A stretch of DNA of 64,000 nucleotides from Collinsella sp. AF33-16 (lineage in GTDB: Bacteria; Actinomycetota; Coriobacteriia; Coriobacteriales; Coriobacteriaceae). The stretch is taken from the NCBI RefSeq assembly GCF_003475325.1, contig NZ_QRQC01000003.1, forward strand, positions 62,001-126,000. Reading direction: 5' to 3'. The position numbers and the translations under genes are program-made. Below are positions 26,216 through 33,153 of this stretch, in pieces. The first letter of the stretch is position 1. Each line of letters begins with the position of its first letter. Below the pieces are notes generated by a model that did not search any database, was not told the origin of the DNA, and saw only the letters and a list, made by a program, of their open reading frames with translations.

Positions 26216-26899
26216 TTGGATATCGAACAGTTCAAACAAGAAGCTGAGAAAATAAAACAAAGCCTGAGTGCCTTGAGAGTCGCCGAGCGCAATGCAGTGA
26301 TTCCCTTCATGAACGGTGACTTTACCCAATGGGATCTATATCTGGCATCCTCCTCTGAATATGCGATGAGATTGATAGACGGATTCATCTCCATGCTCGA
26401 GTCGAGGAATCTTGTTTGCGTCGCCCAGCTTCTCCGCGCACAGGTTGGAGTCTGCCTGAGGACATTCGCGTTATTCGCCGCGGAAGACCAGGATGACTTT
26501 CTCAAGCAGGTGTTTCAAGGTGTGCCTGCGAACAAGCTGAAAGATTTCTCGGGTGAGAAGATGTCTGATAGAAGACTTCAAGACTTACTCGAGAAGTTCG
26601 ATCCAAAGGTAAAAGATGTATACAAGGTGACGTCTGGATTCGTTCACTTCTCCACTGATATTCTGTCGAGCATTGGTGTGCCTGGGGAGGGCTATGAGGT
26701 CGAGTTTAATTTTGGAGCCGAGCCCAACGAGAGAAACAATGTGCCTCTCGTGGAATACGGCAAGGCGTTCTGCCACTATGTCGACCTGCATCTCCAGATG
26801 CTCCATAAGGTGATTGCTTCGGATGAATGGTATGCCGATCGATTCCGTATCGATTCCGATGGTCCTGCAGACGAAGCCTCGACAAGCGAGAAGGTGTAG
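26216..26899 (+). CDS. Hypothetical helical protein of accessory island
   Basis: A 227-residue soluble, mostly helical protein; the frame begins at TTG 26216 and the true start is uncertain because no good ribosome-binding site is seen. The segment VYKVTSGFVHFSTDILSSIG has the S-x-F-V-H-F-S look found in several HEPN-like or DUF5677-like families, but no R-X4-6-H pair is clear. It is AT-richer than the core genes and lies between the decayed ORF at 25963 and the guaA remnant at 27131. Possibly a defence-related cargo gene. Confidence 0.55.
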   Translation: MDIEQFKQEAEKIKQSLSALRVAERNAVIPFMNGDFTQWDLYLASSSEYAMRLIDGFISMLESRNLVCVAQLLRAQVGVCLRTFALFAAEDQDDFLKQVFQGVPANKLKDFSGEKMSDRRLQDLLEKFDPKVKDVYKVTSGFVHFSTDILSSIGVPGEGYEVEFNFGAEPNERNNVPLVEYGKAFCHYVDLHLQMLHKVIASDEWYADRFRIDSDGPADEASTSEKV

Positions 26900-27120
26900 G
26901 TCAAACGCATTGACGCTGCCTTGACAGCATCCCGATAAAATAACGAATGGGAGGTTCCCTGCGAAATGTGCGCCTCTGTATATTCTCGCTAGGAAGCCCC
27001 CGACCGATAAGCCGTCGTTAAGTTCAATTTGAGTTCAGCTTGGGTACCCGAAAATCGCCCAACTCTGAAAAAAGGGGAGACAACGGTATACCATGTAGAC
27101 GAGAGGCTATGGAAGTGCAC

Positions 27121-27230
27121 GATTTGATCACTGAGTGGGAGTAGAACACACGTTCTGTATAACGTTATAGCACCAGGTGGCAGGCGTAGTTTCAATCGAA
27201 GCTACGCTTGCTGCTATATATGGGTCGATG
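27121..27230. repeat. Diverged guaA 3' end and terminator, copy 3
   Basis: CTGAGTGGGAGTAGAACA at 27131 matches the end of guaA with two changes. Homology continues through a hairpin with the same TTCAAT-GAA loop (GCGTAG/CTACGC arms) and the CTGCTATATATGG tail, paralleling the guaA terminator and its CTGCTGTATG tail. This is a foreign guaA end left by an integration event. The YjdF copy 2 gene follows immediately. Confidence 0.7.
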
Positions 27231-27236
27231 GCGGTA

Positions 27237-27654
27237 TCAATGCCCACGATGCTTCTGCTTGCGCTTCAACTTCCGCTGCTCGAAGCGCGCCTCCGCCTCA
27301 TCCGCGCGACGCTGGCTTCTTGCGCGGGCCGATTCCTGCTTCATCGCCTCCCGCTGACTCGCGAGCGCCTGCTGCGCCTTGGTGCCCATCGCCGGCTGCT
27401 TAAGGGCCTTCGACGCCTCGCGGGCTCGGCGCTTGGGGTTTTGCGGGCTTGCTCGTCTCGGCGGGATCGCCACCGAAGAACGCGAGCTCCGCCCATTTGC
27501 TTGTAACGAATTGCAGGATTTCCTCATCGGACGGTTCCGCGCCGAAGACGATGCGGGCGACGCCGTATGTTCTGTCCTCGGCGTGTTCCGCCAGCCCGAC
27601 CCAAAATTGGCCGTCGTGATATACGGTCAGGGTGGGCGACACGCTGATCTGCAT
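27237..27654 (-). pseudogene. YjdF family gene (DUF2992), copy 2, frameshifted
   Basis: The first part (from the ATG at 27654) reads SPTLTVYHDGQFWVGLAEHA and ARIVFGAEPSDEEILQFV like copy 1, but near 27434-27445 two bases are missing relative to copy 1 (CTTGGGGTTTTGCGGGC against CTTGGGATTCTTCGCGGGC). The rest of the family sequence, from NPKRRAREASKALKQP to KQKHRGH, continues in another frame. The product would be truncated to about 80 residues plus an unrelated tail. Leader and ribosome-binding site remain intact. Confidence 0.8.
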
Positions 27655-27785
27655 GGCTGGTTCCTCCTTTATGTAGATGACCATGCAGAGAAGGGACAAC
27701 CAAGGAGGCAGGTTACTGATGCGGACCCCCGCACGCCCGCGACTACCCGACGGGGACTGTGTTTTCATCTCTGATGCCCGCATTG
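27655..27785 (-). ncRNA. Conserved leader of YjdF gene, candidate riboswitch (copy 2)
   Basis: Nearly identical to 21685-21800 over about 125 bases, with only a handful of substitutions, then abruptly different beyond GTAGCACGCG. Conservation of leader and promoter, with a broken gene behind it, favours a functional RNA that was duplicated along with the gene. Confidence 0.45.
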
Positions 27786-27959
27786 TAGCACGCGCGGATT
27801 TACGATGTTGATTGCCGGCGCCTAGACGGAGATGAAGGCGGTTCGATCTAGGTCAAGCCGGTCGCTCGTTCATGAAGCGGCCGATTCCCTGAAAATAAAA
27901 GGCGCCCACGAGGACACCTACAGGCTATCTTCGAACTACTTGGTTTGGGGCAGACGGAG

Positions 27960-28037
27960 GAAAAAATAGGGCAGAATCGCTCTCACGATCCCGCCCCGCA
28001 AACCCGAGGGTTTCTAACTGGCTCCATTATTCCGGGC
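27960..28037 (-). ncRNA. Abi-associated RNA unit 1 (two hairpins, terminator)
   Basis: Read on the minus strand: AAACCC-TC-GGGTTT, then GGGCGGGATCG / CGATTCTGCCC with a 6-base loop, then TATTTTTT. The same plan occurs in unit 2. It lies 120 bases past the Abi_2 gene and is transcribed in the same direction. Could be an AbiF-type small RNA ending in its own terminator. Confidence 0.55.
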
Positions 28038-28091
28038 TTCTCAGTTCTGTCATTGACCCAGGTATCACCCGTCTCCTATAGCGAGTGAATA

Positions 28092-28172
28092 TAAAAATAG
28101 GGCAGAGTCGCTTGCGCAAGTCCGCCCCTAAAACCGTGAAGGTTTTGCTATCTGCAGGCTATTCTACCAACC
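28092..28172 (-). ncRNA. Abi-associated RNA unit 2 (two hairpins, terminator)
   Basis: Read on the minus strand: AAAACC-TTCAC-GGTTTT, then GGGCGGACTTGCGCAAGCGA folding with the following CTCTGCCC, then TATTTTTA. It starts at the 3' end of the Abi_2 gene and shares about 60 bases of plan and much sequence with unit 1. Compensatory differences between the two units keep both hairpins. Confidence 0.6.
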
Positions 28173-29121
28173 CGAGCGATTCTGTCAACCTGCGAAGGAA
28201 CTCGAGCGCGGAGCGAGCTGCGGCGTCGGGCCCCTTGCCGGGCAGCGCCTCGGTTTCGCCGTCGGCCCTGGCGAACATCTCGGCGAGCTCGGATGCGGCG
28301 CGCGAGCGCGAGGAGCCCTCGGGTACCAAGCCGGAGTGCGCCACGAGCACGGTCGCGACCTCCTGCATGGCCGTATTCCCCATCCACTTCCTCCTGGTCG
28401 CCTTGGGAATTCCCACGGCGGCCACCCTTCGGGAGACGCCGCTGGACGCCGAGCCCCGGGCGGCGCCCCTCTCGGCGAAGCAGTTGATCAGGCACGAGCC
28501 GTGCGCGGCGCAGTTGCGGACGGACTTCACGCGCTTGAGGTCGTAGTGGGAGGCCTCGAGGCGCCTGTCGCCCCATCGCCTGGCGCAGAAGCGCACGAAG
28601 TCGATGAGGGTGCCGAACGAGGTGAGCTCAAGGAAGGCCCAGGCAGGCATGTCGCCGGAGTACTTCGCGTAGAGGCTCGAGCTGTAGGGGCTGCGGCCGC
28701 TCATCTTGAGCTCGCGCAGGCGGTACTCCCTGTTTGCAGTGGTAAGCGATGCCATGTAGTCGGCCACGATGGCGTAGCCGTCCTCTCCACGGTCCTCCAT
28801 CTCGCGAAGCAGTGTCACCTTCTGGAAGTGCTCGATGTCGAGCGTCATGCCGAGCAGGGCGTGGCGCAGCTCCTGGTCGAGCGCCGCGAGCAGGCGCAGC
28901 TGGCCGAAGTCGAGGTCTACGTAGCGGCCGTCGCGCGGGCCTCCCTCGTATTTCGAGAAGAGTTTGCGGTAGGATGCGAGCTTGAAGAAGTTGCACTTGT
29001 CGCGCAGGTAGTCCGCGGCCTTTTCCTCGGAACACAGCTCGAAGGCTACGCCCTTCTGCTTGAGGTGCTCTATCTGCTGCTCGATCGTGAGGATCGGCTT
29101 CCTATCGTGGGGTTCGGCCAT
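28159..29121 (-). CDS. Abi_2 family abortive-infection protein (AbiD/F-like HEPN)
   Basis: A 320-residue Abi_2 protein. The opening ILTIEQQIEHLKQKGVAFE is the usual family start (I/L-T-x-E-E-Q-I-x-x-L-K-x-x-G). The HEPN ribonuclease motif R-X4-H is present at R202-H207 (VRNCAAHGSC). The region around ELTSFGTLIDFVRFC precedes it as in the family. Beyond about residue 215 the sequence is Ala/Ser/Arg-rich and does not look typical, so the C-terminus may be altered. Related HEPN proteins block phage growth by cleaving RNA and are controlled by an adjacent small RNA; two candidate RNA units lie directly downstream. GGAGACC precedes the start. Confidence 0.88.
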   Translation of the reverse strand: MAEPHDRKPILTIEQQIEHLKQKGVAFELCSEEKAADYLRDKCNFFKLASYRKLFSKYEGGPRDGRYVDLDFGQLRLLAALDQELRHALLGMTLDIEHFQKVTLLREMEDRGEDGYAIVADYMASLTTANREYRLRELKMSGRSPYSSSLYAKYSGDMPAWAFLELTSFGTLIDFVRFCARRWGDRRLEASHYDLKRVKSVRNCAAHGSCLINCFAERGAARGSASSGVSRRVAAVGIPKATRRKWMGNTAMQEVATVLVAHSGLVPEGSSRSRAASELAEMFARADGETEALPGKGPDAAARSALEFLRRLTESLGLVE

Positions 29122-29929
29122 GCTCGGTCTCCTGTCATAAAAAGTATTGCCTATTTTACCAGCATGTCCTCGACATTCGGTGGAAGCCTCATCGTCGACT
29201 CATGGGCAAGCCGCCCGATACGACTCCCTTTCCCTGTCAGTAGTGCAGTCGCCTGACCTGCGGCTTTGGAATCTCGTTGGAAGCCGCTCGCGACCAATCA
29301 TTTGCAGTTGTTGCGAGTGGCTTGCGCGTGATGCTGCGGTTGAGTTTCAGAAACGGGCGATTCCGCCCAATTGGGCACCCGAATCACGGTCGGAAGCTCC
29401 TTTGGGACAAAAACAAAAACTCAATGCCCTGAGTTTGAAAAAAGTTTTTGAGGTTGTCCCAACTTTTGTCCCCGAAGCCGACGAAACGCGACATCGCGTT
29501 ATTCGGCGGCACGCGTTCCGTGTCGATGCCGAAAACTGGGTGCAACTGGAATGACGGGACGGCAGAACCAAAGCCACCAGCGAAATAGTGGGAATAACAG
29601 CCCTCGAACCCTTTGGTTCGAGGGCTTTCTTTTTGCATCTCTACCTGGGAAAACGACCCAATTATTCCCGTGTGTCCCTACTGGGCGGTACAACGGAGTA
29701 CTCGGCGGTACGGGAATAATTAGGCCCTGCGGGAATAATTCACAATTCGGGTCCCCCGAAGGCCGATTTCGAGCGGATGAAACTGACTTGAAACTGCGAG
29801 GCGGATTCAAGCCCTCTTCAATTGCATTCGCCCAGGTCAACAAATGGGAATAAAGAAATGCGAAAATCGGTTTCCGCAGTTTCAGTGACCCCGAATGCCG
29901 CCGAATAACGCCGTGTATTCTGAGCGTAT
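29122..29929. other. 800-bp stretch without a supported gene
   Basis: Frames on both strands are short and lack ribosome-binding sites. A fragment at 29198-29270 is about 70 percent identical to 37317-37390, suggesting debris of one element. A solid terminator lies at 29599-29634, and GGGAATAATT recurs three times between 29650 and 29750. Nothing further is recognised. Confidence 0.4.
29599..29634 (+). terminator. Rho-independent terminator in gene-free stretch
   Basis: AGCCCTCGAACC and GGTTCGAGGGCT pair perfectly across CTTT and are followed by TTCTTTTT. Confidence 0.85.
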
Positions 29930-29966
29930 TGCTTGCATTGTTGCATTATTTTCCACAATGCAAGCA
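29930..29966. promoter_or_regulatory. 12-bp inverted repeat upstream of AbiEi remnant
   Basis: TGCTTGCATTGT at 29930-29941 is the exact inverse of ACAATGCAAGCA at 29955-29966. AbiEi-type antitoxins bind inverted repeats at their own promoter, and this one lies just upstream of the AbiEi remnant, so it may be the old operator. Confidence 0.45.
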
Positions 29967-29989
29967 TGGAATAAATCGAAGTCATACGA

Positions 29990-30557
29990 GCCACCAACGA
30001 CATCGCCTCTTCCCAAAGGGGGCTCTTCACATCTGTGCAGGCGAAGGTGCTCGGCGTCGAGCGGTACGCGCTCTCGAGGCTGGAAGGGCTCGGCAACATA
30101 GAGAGGCTCGCGAAGGGCGTCTACCGCATGGGCGGCTCGCCGAGCACGCGGGAGGAGGACGTCCTCGCGGCCTGACTGTCGATCGACCCGGGGAGGCGCC
30201 CCGTCGCCATGGGGGCGACGGCTGCATGGCTCTACGGCATCGGCGAGGTCAGCCCCTCGCCCTACGAGTTCTGCACGCCCGAGAGAAAGCAGACTAAGCG
30301 CCCGAACCTGATTCATCAGGAAGCGCCGCCTCGACCCGAAGGACGTGGCGATCGTCTCGGACATCCCGGCGACGAGGCCCTGGCTCACGGTGGTGGACCT
30401 GATAGACTCCGGGGAGGAACTGAGCCTGGTCGCGAACGTGCTCGCGGACGCGCTCGAAAGGGGCCTCGTCGAAGACGAGGGCGCGCTGAGGGAGAAAATC
30501 GACGCCGGGGGGCAAAAGCCGGGATGCCGGCGGGGGCCAGCCTGTACGATTCGTTAG
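29990..30557 (+). pseudogene. AbiEi-type antitoxin, decayed
   Basis: The frame reads GLFTSVQAKVLGVERYALSR, LEGLGNIERLAKGVYRMGG, the winged-helix start of AbiEi antitoxins, then meets TGA at 30174 and resumes as GRRPVAMGATAAWLYGIGEV. Near 30320 the frame shifts, and DPKDVAIVSDIPATRPWLTV to LADALERGLVEDEG continues in another frame. No good start codon precedes the first part. At least two inactivating lesions are therefore visible. AbiEi normally represses the operon and neutralises the AbiEii nucleotidyltransferase, whose remnant follows. Confidence 0.7.
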
Positions 30558-30573
30558 CTAGGAGGCGGGAAGA

Positions 30574-30796
30574 ATGACGTACGAGAACGGCGGTCAGCTC
30601 GACAGGGCCCTGAAGAGGGCCGTTCGCGACAGGGGCGGTGACCCCGGGGACGGCTGTCGTCGGGCTTTGCGCGACCGGTTCCTGCGCAGGGTGTTCAGCA
30701 ACCCCGACGGCCGGTTTATCCTCAAGGGCGGAAGCGGGCTGCTCGCGCGCATCCCCGACGGCCGCGTCACGCGCGACATCGACTTCGCGACGGCAT
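30574..30796 (+). pseudogene. AbiEii nucleotidyltransferase toxin, 5' fragment
   Basis: AGGAGG precedes the ATG. About 74 codons remain, including FILKGGSGLLARIPDGRVTR followed by DIDFAT, which is the nucleotidyltransferase motif G-G-S-x9-D-x-D of AbiEii type IV toxins. The frame is then cut by the palindromic element at 30797. The rest of the toxin (normally about 280 residues) is missing, so it is not functional. Confidence 0.75.
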
Positions 30797-30912
30797 CTGT
30801 GTTTGATAGCGTTCAATTTACGGGTTGGGGCTGCGGTGGAAATCCTGGACCAAAAGAGGACCAGGATTTCCACCGCAGCCCCAACCCGAAAATCAGGCTT
30901 GACTAAACACAG
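30797..30912. mobile_element. 116-bp palindromic element (MITE-like or joined IS ends)
   Basis: The outer ends CTGTGTTTG and TAAACACAG are inverse with one mismatch. Inside, the 27 bases at 30822-30848 (beginning GGGTTGGGGCTGCGG) recur as a perfect inverted copy at 30861-30887, with a 12-base centre. The element separates an AbiEii fragment from an IS30 transposase fragment. It encodes nothing. It may be a miniature element or two IS termini joined after deletion. Confidence 0.65.
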
Positions 30913-30914
30913 AC

Positions 30915-31076
30915 GGTCTGCTGCGCGAGTACTTCCCGAAGGGGACCGGCTTCTCTGCGGTCTCGGACGAGGAGGTCGAGCGGGTGTACGATGCCATCAA
31001 CCGCAGGCCCCACAAGCGCCTGGGGTTCAGGACGCCCTACGAGGTCCACTACTCAGGGGTGTTGCAGTTGCTCTGA
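30915..31076 (+). pseudogene. IS30-family transposase, C-terminal fragment
   Basis: 53 codons read GLLREYFPKGTGFSAVSDEE, then VERVYDAINRRPHKRLGFRT and PYEVHYSGVLQLL before TGA. This is the characteristic end of IS30 transposases (N-G-L-x-R-x-Y-F-P-K-G, then N-x-R-P-x-K-x-L-G-x-x-T-P). The N-terminal 80 percent is missing. It ends about seven bases before a DUF3800 fragment. Confidence 0.85.
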
Positions 31077-31082
31077 GAATTC

Positions 31083-31497
31083 AAGCTCGAAAAGGCGCAA
31101 GCAAAGGTATCTTGACTACGCTCTAAAGCGTGGCGTGAAGTCCGGCATCGTTGACGCGCTGAGGCTTCAGGGAATTGCCGCGAGCGAGGTTGATGCAGTT
31201 TCTGTTGTGGTTGACGAGCATTCGACTTCGATCGACGGAAAGTACAACCTGGCAGAATCGGTTGATGAGGAGCTGCGCTGCGGCATGTTCAACCCAACGT
31301 GGCAGACCTCCTACCCTCCTGTATTTAGCGACTGGCTGCCCAAGATTCCAGTCTCCTATGTCGACTCCTCCAAGGTGGCTATGGTGAGGGCGGCTGACGT
31401 GACGGCGAACTGGGCATTTATGGCCGAGCGCGACAAAGAGACATATCCGCGAGCCTACGAGATGCTATCAAAGGCGACGGTCCTCGGGCTTCTGTAG
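31083..31497 (+). pseudogene. DUF3800 protein, C-terminal fragment
   Basis: About 137 codons from SKRRKQRYLDYALKRGVKSG to EMLSKATVLGLL. The pattern VVVDEHSTSIDGKYNLAESV and VSYVDSSKVAMVRAADVTAN matches the last part of DUF3800 proteins, which have an RNase H-like fold and are frequent in defence islands and prophages. The 5' part is replaced by the IS30 fragment, so no native start remains. Confidence 0.65.
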
Positions 31498-31523
31498 CGT
31501 TGGACATGTAACTATCTGTCTTT

Positions 31524-32123
31524 TCAAAAGCCGTGAAGATCTTGGTGGATGATAAATTGCGATTTGTCGACCTGAGCGACGAAAGAGGCGAACTCTTGCT
31601 GAAGCTCAAGGGGAGGCAAGGGAACCGTCATTCTCTTTAGAGCTTCTTTGGTAATTGCCTCCCTTGTTGCTCCAGCCGCTCTTGAGCCGTTTAGCAGGAG
31701 TCTCTGATACGAATCACTGATCAGCACCGTGTTCAATAGCACCGGCAGCATCCGTTTTTGGTCGACTCTGACAATTGAGACATGCTGATTAACACGTCCA
31801 CCAGCCAATTCATCTGGCAAAAGACATGAACGAGCAACCGAAGCGCCAGTAATATTCAGAAGCACGTCACCCTTCATCAGCGTGACGCCTTCTAGTTTTG
31901 CGGCTTGTTCATCATCAATACAAGCAAGGTCCTTCCACACGAAACGACCGTTGTGAACATTCATGCTTCTGACCAGCGGAACACCTTCGGCCTTGTATGC
32001 CGTTTTGCCACCTCGTGGCGTTGCTCCGGAACCCAACTTGGTACAGAGGTCTTCAAGCCTAACGAAAGGCCATTTTTTACCATCGACCGGATCGCCAAAT
32101 ACCTCTACAAACCGTGATTTGAC
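31524..32123 (-). pseudogene. Promoterless specificity cassette (HsdS-type TRD)
   Basis: About 200 codons with no start codon of their own. Read on the minus strand the cassette begins VKSRFVEVFGDPVDGKKWPF, carries one target-recognition domain (LGSGATPRGGKTAYKAEGVP, LMKGDVLLNITGASVARSCL) and ends PLPPLELQQEFASFVAQVDK-SQF. Both ends match the second TRD module of the restriction gene at 33154, but the recognition part differs. It begins at a 17-bp repeat that also lies inside that gene. It therefore reads as a silent replacement cassette rather than debris. Confidence 0.75.
32107..32123. repeat. 17-bp direct repeat, cassette copy
   Basis: Minus-strand GTCAAATCACGGTTTGT, directly after the recombinase stop codon and at the start of the silent cassette. 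Identical to 33758-33774. Confidence 0.85.
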
Positions 32124-33116
32124 TTAACAGATATACCTTCTATGAGAGTCCCTTACGTTGTCCTGATCGACCATTGCGTACATCAACGTTGTATCAATCT
32201 TTTGATGGCCAAGCAGCTTCTGCACCTGCTCGATGGGCATTCCTTTTCCAATTGCTTTGGTGGCCAGCGTTCTCCTGAACTTATGTGGGTGGACGTGTTT
32301 GACGCCTGCTTTTGTTCCCAAGGAGCGAAGGCGGAGCTCGACTCCGCTTACTTGCAGCCTAGAACTCGGCTTTGTGAGACTACAGAATAGCGCGGCGACG
32401 TTATCGCTGCGTTCTTGCAGGTAGTTGTTTAGGTGCAGCTTTGTAGTCGCATCAAAATAGACGACTCTCTCTTTGTTGCCCTTTCCGAGTACAATGCACT
32501 CTCGCCGATTTAGATCAACGTCTTCTCGATTGAGCGAGACGAGTTCGCCTATTCTCATCCCTGTTGAACTAAGAAGGTTGATGATTGCCAGATCCCTCTT
32601 GCAAGAACAGGCGTCTGTGAGGGCTATAAGTTCTTCATCAGAATATACGGACTTGACCGTTCTCTTTGAGCGAATCTTTTTAATGCGTCGTGCAGGGCTT
32701 TTGAGTATATGGTTCTCGTCTTCAAGCCAAGAGAAGAATGACGACAGGATGCGCCTGACGTTGTCGACGGTGATGCTCCCTGCGTTATTACCCATGGGAT
32801 ATTCGCTCAGGTATGTTCGTAAGTCATCTGAACTAATCCGGACAATTGGTTTTTTGATTGCTTCGAGCGCCCTTGTAAGTGTGGCCTTGTAGTACCTGAT
32901 GGTCTTAGGCGAGCATCCCTCGATGGTTTTGGCTGCGAGGAATCGCTCCATGTACTTTGAGGCCTCGTCTTCGACATTGCTGAGCGCGTTCACTTCAAGT
33001 TCGATGCCCCTGAGTTCGCTCATAAGGACGCTCTCGAGATACGAAAGCACTTCGCCGCTAACGAGTGCCTGCATTTTTGTGAGAACCGCGTTTGCTATTT
33101 CGATCGTCGTGTGCAT
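32124..33116 (-). CDS. Tyrosine recombinase (XerC/integrase family)
   Basis: A 330-residue tyrosine recombinase. An N-terminal SAM-like core-binding domain (ASKYMERFLAAKTIEGCSPK) is followed by the catalytic domain with arginine in STGMRIGELVSL, lysine in GKGNKERVV, H-x-x-R in HPHKFRRTLA, LLGH and the nucleophile tyrosine in LMYAMV. It lies between the restriction gene and a silent TRD cassette, with 17-bp direct repeats at both outer edges, so its job is probably to exchange the cassette. Its ribosome-binding site is buried in a perfect hairpin (33119-33150), suggesting tight translational control. Confidence 0.92.
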   Translation of the reverse strand: MHTTIEIANAVLTKMQALVSGEVLSYLESVLMSELRGIELEVNALSNVEDEASKYMERFLAAKTIEGCSPKTIRYYKATLTRALEAIKKPIVRISSDDLRTYLSEYPMGNNAGSITVDNVRRILSSFFSWLEDENHILKSPARRIKKIRSKRTVKSVYSDEELIALTDACSCKRDLAIINLLSSTGMRIGELVSLNREDVDLNRRECIVLGKGNKERVVYFDATTKLHLNNYLQERSDNVAALFCSLTKPSSRLQVSGVELRLRSLGTKAGVKHVHPHKFRRTLATKAIGKGMPIEQVQKLLGHQKIDTTLMYAMVDQDNVRDSHRRYIC

Positions 33117-33118
33117 CA

Positions 33119-33150
33119 GTTCCTCCCATCCCGATATGGATGGGAGGAAC
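33119..33150 (-). promoter_or_regulatory. Hairpin sequestering the recombinase ribosome-binding site
   Basis: GTTCCTCCCATCC and GGATGGGAGGAAC pair perfectly (13 bp, 6-base loop). On the minus strand the second arm contains GGGAGGAA, the Shine-Dalgarno of the recombinase, whose ATG is at 33116. The restriction gene stop lies four bases before the hairpin, so a terminating ribosome could open it. Confidence 0.75.
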
Positions 33151-33153
33151 GTA

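Noticed and set aside
27793..28150. Repeated AAAAATAGGGCAG motifs considered as a CRISPR array
   Set aside because: Only two units, each with two hairpins and a T run rather than identical repeats with spacers; better explained as two small RNAs.
29147..29554. A 135-codon plus-strand frame ahead of the terminator at 29599
   Set aside because: Position before a terminator is suggestive, but the sequence has no recognisable fold and no ribosome-binding site; treated as debris.
30797..30912. Large palindrome considered as a transcription terminator
   Set aside because: No T run follows, the stem is far too long, and it sits inside the disrupted toxin frame.
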